Source: Lumnitzera littorea
Lineage: Eukaryota; Streptophyta; Magnoliopsida; Myrtales; Combretaceae
Direction: 5' to 3'
DNA: 64,000 nucleotides
NCBI GenBank assembly: GCA_024138015.1
Contig: JAMXBB010000002.1
Location: 49,204,769 to 49,268,768 of the forward strand
Below are positions 1-11,528 of this stretch, piece after piece. Every line of letters starts with the position of its first letter. The stretch's first letter is position 1. A program made the translations under genes and the position numbers. The notes under the pieces are model-generated. The model was not told the DNA's origin. It saw only the letters and a program-made list of their open reading frames with translations, and ran no database searches.

Positions 1-2550
1 GATAAAATATATGTATGCTAAAAATCATATAATAATATAAATAATATTTAGGAATATTAATTTGTATTAAATATGAATTTACATGTAGGGAAATATACCT
101 AAAATTGCTTAAAATACCTTATTTATATTGAAATATACTAAAATAATTGAAATAAATTAATAAAACATTTGAAAAGGCTAAGTTGCAATTGGGGGAAAAT
201 TTACTTTAGGCATGGTCGACATAGTAGGTGTATATTAGGCATAGAAAATAATAGGTTAGTGATACAACATAGGATTAAAAGCTAATTTAGGGACATTAGT
301 ACACTAATAATTTTTCCCATGGACCTAAACTCTTCTATAAATTCAGGATTTCACTTTCAACAAACACTTTGGAAAAAACACAATATAAGAAAAATAAGAG
401 AGTTAATAAAGCTCAAAAGAGATTTAAGAAAAATTAAACAAAAAATAAGGGTAATTAAACCTAATTCAAGTGCCTGCACCAAATCAAAATCTAAGAAGCA
501 ACCAAGACTACCACTCAATAATGGAATCCATGCCTGGTTGGGCTAGTAACCATAGGGTGGTCGGAGGTGGTTACAAGATAGTTTTTCAATGAGTTCCAAA
601 AAGTGAGCTGATTTTTATTAAATTGTTAAAAATAGCAAATTAAGCTTGAAAATTATGAAAAATTATATTCTGGCATATTCTTACATTTAGTTTTTGAGAT
701 AAATATTATTTTGTTGTAATTGAATGTCAAAATGTATTACCCTTAAGAAATGACTAAAACTAAATTGATTTTACTTTTGTTTTCAAAAATCTTACCAATG
801 ATATTTTGACTCTAAAATTTTTCTATAAAGCACCTATAATATGTATTAATTGCCCCTAAAATCCTATTAAATAGCTATTTTTCTAAATGCACTTAATGAT
901 TATCCAAGAATTTGACCTAGATTTTGATTGGGTGGGTTTTCTAGTATATTGTAATATTGAGTGATGCTGAGGGGTTGAATTTATAGTAGTGAAAGTGTAA
1001 GAATGGAATATTGTAGACTTAGTGTTGATATATGTGTAACATGTGAAGTTTTCAAATAATAAAGTAAGGTATATTTGATGTAAACTGAACTGGTTATGGG
1101 CTATATAGTGTACTTTGATTCTAATTATAAATAAAAATTGTGGAAAATTATGCTAAAATATGGAGGACATTTTGATCAGATGCTAATTCAAAGGTTAGAT
1201 CAAAGACTAGGTGTATGGGGGAATTAGAAGACTGATCAAAAACTAAATCAAAGACTCCATATACTTGAAATGTAGTTTGATAAGCTTCAGAGACTAGGTC
1301 AGTAGATGTTTTAAGGCTTTTAGATAAATTGTGTAATTAGGTGTTGAATCAAAGACTAGTTAAAAGTGAGACCAATGACAAGTGACTTAAAACCTAAATA
1401 ATTAGGCATAATAGAACCTTAAAACTTATGTTGATAAATTGAGTACAAACTAAAGCTCATATATAGTAATTATGTGAACACTAAAACAATGTTTATATTA
1501 TAGAGACTGTTGGCTAAGGCATACCATAAATTGCACCTTAGTGAGAAAATGGAAGGTCCAAGTAACTTTGAAATAATACGTTACTATATTTTGGAGTATT
1601 GTGTTATAGTACTTAAAGACTTAAAGTTATACTTGGTTATGTTTATAAGTATCTTACTTGCACGTATGCTTGTATGTTTCTAAGCTTGATTGTATACTAT
1701 TGGTTTGTTGTATTGGCTCACAATTGTCTGAACTATATGAATTGATTGGTCATCTTAAACTGGTTTTACCTATAGTAGATTTGGAAATTTAAATTGAACA
1801 TGCATTGCAACTCATTAAGGGACGATTAGGATTCTGTGACCAAATATTGGCTTGATAAGGATGAAGATGGTGGTTTGAAGGTAGTTGCTAGAGAAAAGAT
1901 GTCTTTATTGCATAAATCTAGGTTTGGTTATAAGTTGTTATATATACGTTAAAACTTCTTAAATCTGGATTAGAGCAAGTGTAATTTCTCTAATCTCATA
2001 TAGATCGGATAACGTCGTATAATAACATTTGTTTATTGCATTGCATATCATTAATTGTTTGGTAACCCTGTTTATGTTTATTATATAATCTTATGTCTCC
2101 ATTCTTATATACTAAGCAGTTAATAGATTATATCTTCATAGATTTTTCTACAGGTGCTAACTAAGATGTCACATTATAACTATTAAGAGATTACTCATTG
2201 TTGGATTCTATGGAGTGCATTTATTAAGTTGAAGAACTATTGAACATTTTAAAAGCTTCTGCTTTTTATCTTTTGGTTTTTTTAAAACAAGCTTTGTAAA
2301 TATTTTCTTAACTTAATTTACTAAGTTATGTGAATATTTTATGAATTATTGGAGTTTTAATATATGTTGCAAGACTTTTGCATATAAATTAATGATAATT
2401 TTATATGAACTGTTTACTTCAAAATAGATTAATTATAGATATTCTATATAAATCAGGTTTATGATAATAGTTGAGAGATCAGTTTTTATCTTAGATTAGT
2501 TTATATTGGAGGACTATTACGACCGCTGTTTCAAGATGTGGCAGTTTGTA
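1..2550 (+). repeat. Diverged Tekay-like LTR relic, left end outside the window
   Basis: No gene is visible. The stretch follows, in the same order, landmarks of the LTRs of element A (20215-23133): a block like 20460-20620 at 1-170, a TATA-like TATAAA at 336 before a leader-like segment, a CATGCATTGCAA block at about 1799 (A: about 22292), a 'GGATTAGAGCaAG' block near 1967 (A: near 22537), and a terminal block with a short GC-richer tail near 2520-2550. Similarity is patchy with many indels, so this is an old solo or truncated LTR of a related family. No adjacent gag, primer site or polypurine tract is seen in the window. The right boundary is approximate. The 75-codon ORF at 319 has no recognisable content. 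Confidence 0.6.
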
Positions 2551-3259
2551 ATATTTGATTTGGACTTTATTTTATAAAGCTTTTATTCAATTGTAATTTT
2601 ATATGTAAATGTTAAGATTATATGATTTACAAAATGTTAATATAAGTTGGGTGGTTGGTGGATGCATGCGTTCGAGCGGGATTAAATCTCCTTTGACACA
2701 AAATGGCAGGCTAGACAGAATTATTTATTCAAATCCCACATCTATCTTTTCGGCAAAGTACCAATTAACAAATAGAGCAGTTAAGGGGGTTGGTGTGAGT
2801 CACATTTTTACCAAAGGCTACATGTCGGATGGTGGTAGGCAGACATGTTTTCAATTGCCTTCCATGATTTTCACTTACTTTCTCTCATATTCTGCCCAAC
2901 TAATTAAGCATTAAGACTTATCTCTCCCACTAAACACATGTATACACCAACCACCTAACTTATCTACTGTCATACATATATACACCCAACCAAACTCCAC
3001 ATCAGTTTCAGTTTTCCTTCATTTAACACAGAGGACAATACATCAGTCTGGTTAGTTTCCTTGTCCTGTCTTCTATTTTCCTGGTTTTTAACATCTTAGA
3101 GTTGGATTCATTTTCACACATAATTATAATATATTTTGATAGTTACTTAAACTGTTTGTTTAAGGTCTCTGGCTTTGCTGATTTGCATGAGATTGCTTCT
3201 TTTTTCTTTTTTTTTTTCTGTTAGGTTTGTGGAATTCTAGCACATAACCCATCTAGCAA
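2551..3259 (+). promoter_or_regulatory. Upstream region and 5' leader of the hydrolase-like gene
   Basis: This is the interval between the LTR relic and the start codon at 3260. It holds pyrimidine-rich, CA-rich sequence typical of a plant leader (about 2930-3060). A possible 5'-UTR intron begins with GTTAGT near 3051, contains a long T-rich tract (3200-3220), and ends with TTAG near 3225, just before the ATG. No clear TATA box was fixed; a weak ATATATACA lies near 2976. The transcription start and the leader intron are inferences. Confidence 0.35.
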
Positions 3260-6200
3260 ATGGCAAAAGAAACGGTTCCTCAGGATGAAGAGGTACGGAA
3301 GAGCCTATAATATTATTTTCCACTTACTTTTTTTTATCATTGATCACACTATAATGTAAACATAGATTCATATGAGAAATTTTCAGTAAGGTGCAATTTT
3401 TCTGAATTTTGGACTAATGAATTCAATCCATTTTGCACGAATGGCCTGCTACGGATCATATCATCGGAAAGCAATTCATGTAAAACATACTGAATTATAT
3501 GCTTTCAAAAATTTTATGACTCAATTGAACATTGGCAAAAGGTGCCGGACTCAAACAACATCGGCTGAAAACTTTAAATTGATTCTCGTTGCTTTATAGG
3601 TTGTTCTTGGGGAAGAGGTTGGGCACGTTGGTGTGATCACTTTGAATCGACCTCGTCACTTAAATGTCATTTCTTCAAGAGTGGTATGCTGAATTTATCT
3701 TACTTCCTGCTTTTAGCTGATCAATCTCTTTAAGACGTGTCATTGAAGTTAATTACCTTTTTTATTTTTTAAGAAAAATTTTTCTAATCTTAAAACAGGT
3801 TGAAATCCTAGCTGAATTCTTAGAGAAGTGGGAGAAGGATGACAATGTTGAACTTGTGTTAATCAAGGTTTGTTGTATCATTTCCATGAATTTGTAAACA
3901 TCTATAAGATGGTGTTGACTACGTAATAACTGTTATGGAATAAATTTAAATAATTTATGCAAACCTTGTACGAGAGTTCACAAGATTACTGATGATTCTT
4001 CATAGCCAAAGTTTAAAGTAGATTTTTGGTTCCTAGTGACTCTCTGAGTACTGAACTCTTGATGCTGGTTTGGTACTTCTGTTAGGGAGCTGGTCGGGCT
4101 TTCTCTGCAGGTGGAGATCTCAAAATGTTTTATGATGGCAGAAAATCAAGTAAGACAACTTTCCTAAGTAATCGCTTGATTTCCCATATCATTTGCTGTG
4201 TTCATTTCGCTAGACCTAATTTTCTCAAGTTTGTCTATCTCTTCCTGAATCAATGACGTAAGCAGGGTTATGCCTGAGAGTGGGGCAAATCACAATGTTT
4301 TAGGTGGGGCTGCATTACAAACGTAAACATGAATCATACATGTTCCTAACCAAATTTAAAATCATTAGGAGTTATCTTAGGAAATTTTTTGAAGCTTGTG
4401 GGTTGTTGTGGGGTTAGGTTCCCTCATGGGTCTGCCTTTACCCTCAATCATGCTCTATTTTTCTTTGGTGTTGAGACTGAATGTAGAGGAAACCTGGACT
4501 AGGATTTCAAGATTTTCCTGGATCAAATGTCATCAGTTGTAAGCCAAACTTCTGCTTGTAAGCAATTATTAAGGGTGAGTTTACTACAATGCAATGCAGA
4601 TTAAGTTGCCATCTAGTTCAAATTGTATTCATTTATCAGTAGTAGGAACGGAATGCACTTGGCTATTTAGATGGGCATATGGAAAGAACCACCATCTAAA
4701 GTTATTCAAGAACTCTGGTTTCTTGCAGTTTTGTGGAATAAGCTCAACCCTGTGTTTTTCTACATCCTCTGTCTTCTTACAATGCATAAATGGGAATGCT
4801 TTATGCATAAATTGTTCCATTTGCTCAGGAGTCTTGAACTAGCTGGTTTTATTATTTGCCAGAGGATTCCTGTCTTGAAGTTGTCTACCGAATGTATTGG
4901 CTATTGTATCACATCCACTCATATAAAAAAATCCAGGTAGCATTTGAATGCCAATCCTTACTAGTCTTTGTGAGAAAGTTACATATTTGTCATGCAAAGG
5001 GATATGTTCATGGCTGAAAATTTCTTAAGCAGGTCTCTCTTGTGCATGGAATAGCAATGGGTGGAGGTGCATCATTAATGGTCCCAATGAAATTCTCTGT
5101 TGTAACAGAGAAAACAGTATGTACTCAATTTATACTCGAATTGCTTTGTTCTGAAGCTTATTTTAATTCATGGTTCCAACAAAAAGCTTTCAGCATATAA
5201 TGTTCACCACTACAGGTGTTTTCCACTCCTGAAGCTAGCATCGGTTTTCACACTGATTGCAGTTTTTCATACATACTCTCCCATCTACCTGGACGACTAG
5301 GTAATGATGCTGTGAAATTCAATGAAGTTGAATTGAATATCTGCTGCTATGTTGTCTTACAAGACAATGTTGCCAAATGGATGCTTTATAACACATTGTA
5401 GCACCATATCTACAGGGGAATTTTTGGGTCTAACTGGCGCAAGGCTGAATGGCAAGGAATTGATTGCAACAAAAATGGCAACACATTTTGTACCTTCTGA
5501 GGTACTTTTCTGTCTCTTCCCTTCATTTCGATGAATTTTGTTTTGTAATCATTACACGTTTGCTTCCTTTTTGGGTTAATCATCATCTTAGTTAGAATAA
5601 CGTATCATGATTAAAAGAAAGAGATAATTGTTTTAGGAGAACAACTGCATTTAGCCTTTCAAGAAGGAAAATTAAAGGAGTAGTCATTTAGCTTATGTAG
5701 TTAAGGTTTCATTTCTAGTTGCTTCTTCTATCCTTTGGATGGATAATTTTATTCTCGCAAAGGGGAAACTGAGAACCATAGAAAGATGGCAAAAGTTCCT
5801 TCTATTTCTGAAAGGAAGCTCCTCCAGTGTAGTGGTGACGTTCTTCAGCTACCAATGTTAAATCTGCTAAAGAACGTAGAGAGAATTGATAAAGACAAAA
5901 TAGTTAACTGCAAGAAAAAAGGCTTCAAAATAAAACTTTCAAAAATTACATATTTTATAGTCAAACATCCATTTCATTGTATTATTTCTGCATGTTCATC
6001 ATATGTGGTATTTACTTAAACAAAGGAAACAAAAAAAGGTATGGTTGCTCTAGCTTCCCAAAATATATTCATATGTGACAAATTTATTAACAACTAATAA
6101 GTGCAAGATATTCATGTGTGCACCTTGCCTCATGTGCTTCATGGGTGGCAAGTGTGAGCCAGTGACATTGCACTGTAACGACTTTTGACAAAGTAGGAAT

Positions 6201-9200
6201 TATTTGGAGGGAGTTAGAATGGATGTTTAGGAAATTTCAAATAGTGCTAATGTATAGAAAATATTATATGAGCTCAAGGGAGTAAGATCTCTACAGTACA
6301 GAGCTCACAGTCAGCAATAGTCAAAACTGTTAAGTGATGTCAATTCGTACCTATGGAGAATAGCAGCCAGTAAACTCTATGTGGTCATATATGATTACTG
6401 TTGGATAATGTCACATATTGTACCCATTGTGGAGCTTATGAAAGAAGTGGATAAAGGCCGAGGAATCTGTAAAAAAGGATCTCTATCATTCATTAGCCTG
6501 CTAAGAAAAGCTAAGTTTGATCGTTGCAAATCAGGCCCAACCCTTCAAATTTCGTAACAGATAAAAAAAAAAAAAATAAGGTCTTTAAATGGCTTGTTTA
6601 ATATATTGTGTTTCCAAATTTTGTTTTCAGATTGACTTCTCTAGATAGAGAAGCAATTATTTAGTTGTTGCTGAATGAATGCTATGCTATGCCTTCAGCA
6701 TGCATGAATTTTCCCATTGCAACTCTGATGTTTCCCTTAATGATTAACTGGTTATTATTGACCCTTCATGCAACTGTGTCACTTTCTTCAAGAAATTTTT
6801 TCAAGATTACCACTTATCCTTTCATGCATGAAATTAGGATTCCGCTTATGGATCTTTTTACTTGTTTTAGAAACTTCCTGAACTGGGTAAGCGTCTTCTG
6901 AGCTTGAACACCGGCAATGAGTATGCTGTTAGATCTGCAATTGAAGAATTCTCAGTGAACGTTCAGCTTGATGAAGAAAGCGTGTTGAACAAGTAAAATC
7001 TACTAAATCTGAACAAAACATTCTAATAGCACAATGTACTGGTGATAAATTTTGGACACTAATATCTATAACTTTCAGGCAGTCAATAATTGATGAATGT
7101 TTCTCCAAGGATACAGTGGCGGATATCATAAAAGCATTTGTAAGCCTATATATATCTTCTGGAAACACATTCTTCTGAATACTTTAGGAAAGAATTTTAA
7201 GAATATTGATATTTGTGGTTACAGAATTTATCTGAGGTATCTATTCCTTTTTTCCTAGGAAAATGAGGCTAGCAAGGAAGGAAATGGGTGGATTGGACTG
7301 ATTCTAAAGGGCTTGAAGAGATCTTCCCCTACTGGACTGCAAATAACACTAAGATCGGTACTCCCTCCTCAGCTCTTTTCTGAATGAATGCTGACTAGCA
7401 TCTCCACTCTTATCTGTTTCCAAGCATTGCCTGAGTTGGTATTCAAACGTTTTCAGTTCTGGTGAAACTTTCGGGCATACATCCTGTGATTCACTATAAA
7501 TCGACTGCAATTCTGACCTATCAACTTTCAACTAACGTTTTTTTCTATCTGAAGAAGAATAAGAAGAACCATATTTTGGAGGAACCTCACCCACTTAATT
7601 TCTGAGTTGGCATATAATCATGACTTGCTTGACATTGAAAACTATGCAGATATTGTTTACTATCTTTAGAATTCTAGAGTTAGAATATCTTTTCATGACA
7701 ATAGCCTTCAGAGCAGGAGTTGGTAGCGTTGGAAGAGATACATAAGTTGTCTAACCTTGTGAATCTCTGAGTCATTTACTTCACAAATGCTGGTTCAAGT
7801 GGATGCATGACTTGGCATGTTATTTCATGTACTACATGTGGGCTCTGCTCCTGATGCTGATTTCTATCCAGATTCGTGAAGGTAGGAAGAAGACTCTTGC
7901 TGAATGTTTGAAGACAGAATTCAGATTAACGATGAATATTCTTCGGATGACAATATCTGAAGATGTATATGAGGTAATTCCTTAAGTACTCAACAAACTA
8001 CTGTAATCAACTTTCAATTCCACCCATAAAAGGTAAAACTATAGTTTATCTAAATTGTGCTTTTAAACCTGGGTGAACAGGGGATTAGAGCCCTTACTAT
8101 TGACAGAGATAATGCTCCAAAGGTACTCTCAACATATCTCTGCTTTTAGGATTAAAATGTTATTTGTATGTGTGCATATTCATGTATGCCAATCATTGCT
8201 ATTATTAGAACTTTTTGCCCATATTGGAGATTCTTTCTGAAATGGAGTTATATGAGGCAAGTAGATTCTTCTAGGTAACTAAATAGGATACATGTCTGAA
8301 TTTTATAGCGGTCTTCATTTAGACAAAGGTTCTATTCATGGACAGTGATAGATAATTAGGTGGGTAAATTATACCAGCTATTTCTTGATACTTTTGAAAT
8401 TACAAGACAGTCTTGTTTTTTGTATTTGTCATTTACAACATTGTGGGGAACATACATATGTAATTCATCTAGAGGTGTGCATGTAGCTATGGAATTTTTC
8501 AAGGGGATATCCATGATAGTCACATAACATATTAAGGAGGTGTCAATGTAGTACTAAAACTTATCAAGGGCGCAATATTATATGATAGGGATATAAGTGT
8601 ACAGTTAAGAAAATGGAGGGTTTCTCCAGAACATTTAAGGGTGGCAGATGAAATTTACCCTATTTAGTTTGATAACGTGCTTCCATTTTTTCTGCCATTC
8701 ACATGCAAGAATAGCTTCTCTGTTCACCACATGCATGCTGGAGCATGTTTCATATTCTATTATAAAGCACCTCAATTCACAAAGCTGGGGAAGTAAATTC
8801 TGCAAAGTCAAGTAAAAGTACAGGCTCAGTAAAATGATAGTGAGTTTTAACTGGAGTCTTTTTTTTTTTTCGAGTGAAAGCTGGGGATTAACACGATTCC
8901 TACCATCTATTCTTTCAACTAATATATATGAAACAACATCATATCTTGTGGATTTAAACTTTTGGATGGGTTTATTGTCCATCTAAAATTTAACCATTTT
9001 TACAGTGGGAGCCTGCAACTCTTGACAAAGTTGAAGATAAGAAGATAGATCCTGTCTTTCAGCCATTCACTGATGATCTGGAGCTGCAAGTTCCAGAAAA
9101 GGAAGAATACAGGTATATTCTTTCAATACCAACACCACCTCAACAGCTTTTGGACAGAGATTGATCTATGATTCCATGAAGCATCCCTTATCATTTACTA

Positions 9201-9279
9201 TATCCTCCATAACAGGTGGTCTGGAAAGTACGAAAACTCACCTTATCCAGCTCTAAAAGTGGCCAACGGAGCAAATTGA
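3260..9279 (+). CDS. 3-hydroxyisobutyryl-CoA hydrolase-like protein (15 exons)
   Basis: Spliced by eye with GT-AG introns: 3260-3292, 3600-3683, 3799-3867, 4086-4149, 4863-4936, 5033-5116, 5216-5300, 5416-5501, 6871-6992, 7079-7139, 7259-7357, 7872-7973, 8081-8122, 9006-9112, 9216-9279. The total is 1176 nt, or 391 residues, with frame kept at every junction. The protein is a crotonase-fold enoyl-CoA hydratase/isomerase relative of the plant HIBYL-CoA hydrolases, which release 3-hydroxyisobutyrate in valine breakdown. Seen motifs: ITLNRP near residue 25, GRAFSAGGD at 65-73, AMGGGAS at 116-122 (oxyanion-hole loop), and TPEASIGFHTD with Glu142 and Asp150, the same 8-residue spacing as the catalytic Glu/Asp of human HIBCH. 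FSAGGD replaces the commoner FCAGGD, and FHTD replaces FPDV, as in a plant paralogue group. The start is the first in-frame ATG of the exon. There is no C-terminal SKL/AKL peroxisomal signal and no obvious mitochondrial presequence. The exact substrate is inferred. Confidence 0.9.
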
Positions 9280-10389
9280 CGATGCTGCTTATAGCCTCGG
9301 CTTGCTTATGAACCCCGTGTAGTATGAGAATAGTTGTTATCCTGTTTCGGCTTTGACTGTTTAATTTTAGTTGGGGTTTCATCTTTTAGGCCATATGTAC
9401 TCATGGGGTCATCAATAATAGAATGAAAGAAAATCTCTTTCACATTGAAATATTAGTGAAAATGATGTGTGCCATAGTGAAGGAAATCTACAGTATGCAT
9501 GTTCATAATAAAGTCTTAAATGGTAGATACTTCTTGGTATCGCATTGAGGTCAGCTCATAGAATCTAATGAGAATGCAAAGCATGGTTTCCTTGTCCCAG
9601 TGAGATTCTTCAGTCTTTCATGGTCAAGAAGATATTGAAAGCATGTATGGCTTTAATGGAGAATGTATTCACCATTCTCAACCCGCAGAAGGTGGTATCA
9701 TCTTTAAGTTTGTGTTGGTTTTGCCCCAAATATTTAGCACGTAAATGCCTGAATTGCTACAAGTTAGTAATGGGGATTTGGGACAAGTATATTTAGTATC
9801 TAAACTTGCTGAAATGAATATTATTGGGAAAAGTAATATTTAGTATTTAAAGTATATATAGCATTTGAACTTGCTGAATATATGGGAAGAGAATAAGTAC
9901 AATGGTCCATCTTTTGTTTTTTTTTTTTTTTAAATTTTCATCTAACACTTATAATTTTTCTTTTCGGGTTTTCTACTTTATTTTTCCCCAATTACAATGT
10001 AGTGAATGTCCCAAATGAGGGGTTTCAAATTGCTTGGAAATGGACTTGGTGATACAAACTTCTCAAATAGACAAGTAACAGAAGGTAGATGTCCCGAAGC
10101 AAAAATTTAAAATGTAAACAATTCAATAAAATAGTAACGAAAGTGGGATATATGTTTTGTGCTTTTTCCCTCATACTTTCGAAAAAATAAAATCTGATCA
10201 GAATTGAAATTAGTAAAGAAGGGGTAGAAGAAAAGGACTAGTAGAGAAATTGGAAAAGAAAAGGAAAGACACAAGATATTATAAGATAAATTCCCATAGT
10301 ATCAAGTAACAATAAAGTTCATTAAAGTTTTTCAGATCAATTATTGTGGTTATAAGAGTATTTTATGGTACATTAACATACAAAAATAA
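9280..10389 (+). other. 3' UTR of the hydrolase-like gene, then AT-rich intergenic DNA
   Basis: After the stop codon at 9277-9279 there is a candidate poly(A) signal AATAAA at 9507-9512. From about 9700 the sequence is AT-rich with repeated 'tatttagtat' and 'aacttgctgaa' phrases (9730-9890), probably a decayed repeat. Near 10297 TAGTATCAAG resembles the start of a tRNA-Met primer-binding site and may mark the 5' leader of the viral relic that follows. No gene is seen. Confidence 0.4.
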
Positions 10390-11523
10390 ACAATATATAG
10401 ATTTAAGGAATGGGAACTTAGGATAAAAACTCAAATTGCTCGTCTAAAAAATATTATTAAAAGCTCTATATGTTATAAAAATAAAAATTTAGTTACAGAA
10501 GCATATTTACTCTTAAACAAAGTGAAAATTGAGTTAAAATCAACCCAAAAACATATTAGACATTGTTGTAATAACATCACAAGAGTTTGTTTGTAAACAT
10601 ACTCCTCTTAGAAAATAATATTAATAGACAATCTTATTTATTGTATTGAAGAAATACAATTACATAGGAGTAGTTAATAATCTTATCCATAGAATAAAAG
10701 AAGAAATATAGTCAAATCTAGAAGAGCTTAATAGGTTAGTAATAGAGGAAGAAGGTGAAAAAATAGTATAGGTTCCAAGTTTTATAGTTAGGGATAAGTT
10801 TTACCGCTTATTGTTGATAGTATTTAGGCAATATTTCAAAAACTTAGAAAGTAATCATCCAGCTTCACTAAGAAGTTATTTGAGAAGATTAGGCTATGAT
10901 TAGAATTGTAGAAGAAGTAGTCTTGATTATCTACATAGTTTTAATCATTAAATATTTAGAACATTCGTATATAGAACAAAGTTTCTCATCTGAAGACATG
11001 TTTCCTACTGAATTTGAAGACTATCAACTAGAATAAACTAGATTTGGACTAAATAAGCTTTGGAAATTACCTGTTACAAATTGAAAACATAAAAAAGTTA
11101 GAGTGGTTCGGTCTAGAAATTTATAATCCAAATAGAAATGCAGACAAAATAGAACAATTTAAATATACTTGTTATTTTCAACAAGTTAAATATTAGTTAC
11201 ATGGTAATAATAAATAATATCATAGACCTATCTATAACCTTAGCAGGATTTTTAGCTTAATAAGAATTGAGGAATTTTAGTCATTGGAATTATACAAGGC
11301 TCTTTAGTAGATAAAAATAATATATTAAAAAATAAGAAAAAATAAAAAATTTATTAGAGAACAAAATAACATAATTATTAAGAAACTAAATCAACGAGAA
11401 GAAGATAGACAAAACATAAAATCGCACAAAGGACAAATAGAAATAAACCAAAAACTTCAAGAAATACAACAAAATCATAAGAAAATACTAGACTTAGTAG
11501 AAGAAATTAAATATTTTATATAA
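10390..11523 (+). pseudogene. Pararetrovirus ORF1 relic, coiled-coil protein
   Basis: The N-terminal part is read from about 10396, and a long charged stretch at 11343-11520 is open and ends at TAA 11521-11523. That stretch is rich in Lys, Glu, Gln and Ile in a heptad-like pattern, typical of a coiled coil (LDLVEEIKYFI is its tail). The next ORF starts 5 nt after the stop, the tight ORF spacing normal for caulimovirids. The middle (about 10600-11340) has several stops and frame changes. No family name can be given from sequence alone. No intact ATG was found at the 5' end. Confidence 0.5.
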
Positions 11524-11528
11524 GGTTA

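Noticed and set aside
4594..4940. Overlapping open frames on both strands
   Set aside because: Within intron 4 (4150-4862) and exon 5; only the exon 5 part fits the spliced protein.
8635..8982. 115-codon minus-strand open frame
   Set aside because: Falls inside intron 13 of the hydrolase-like gene, has no family resemblance and sits in AT-rich sequence.
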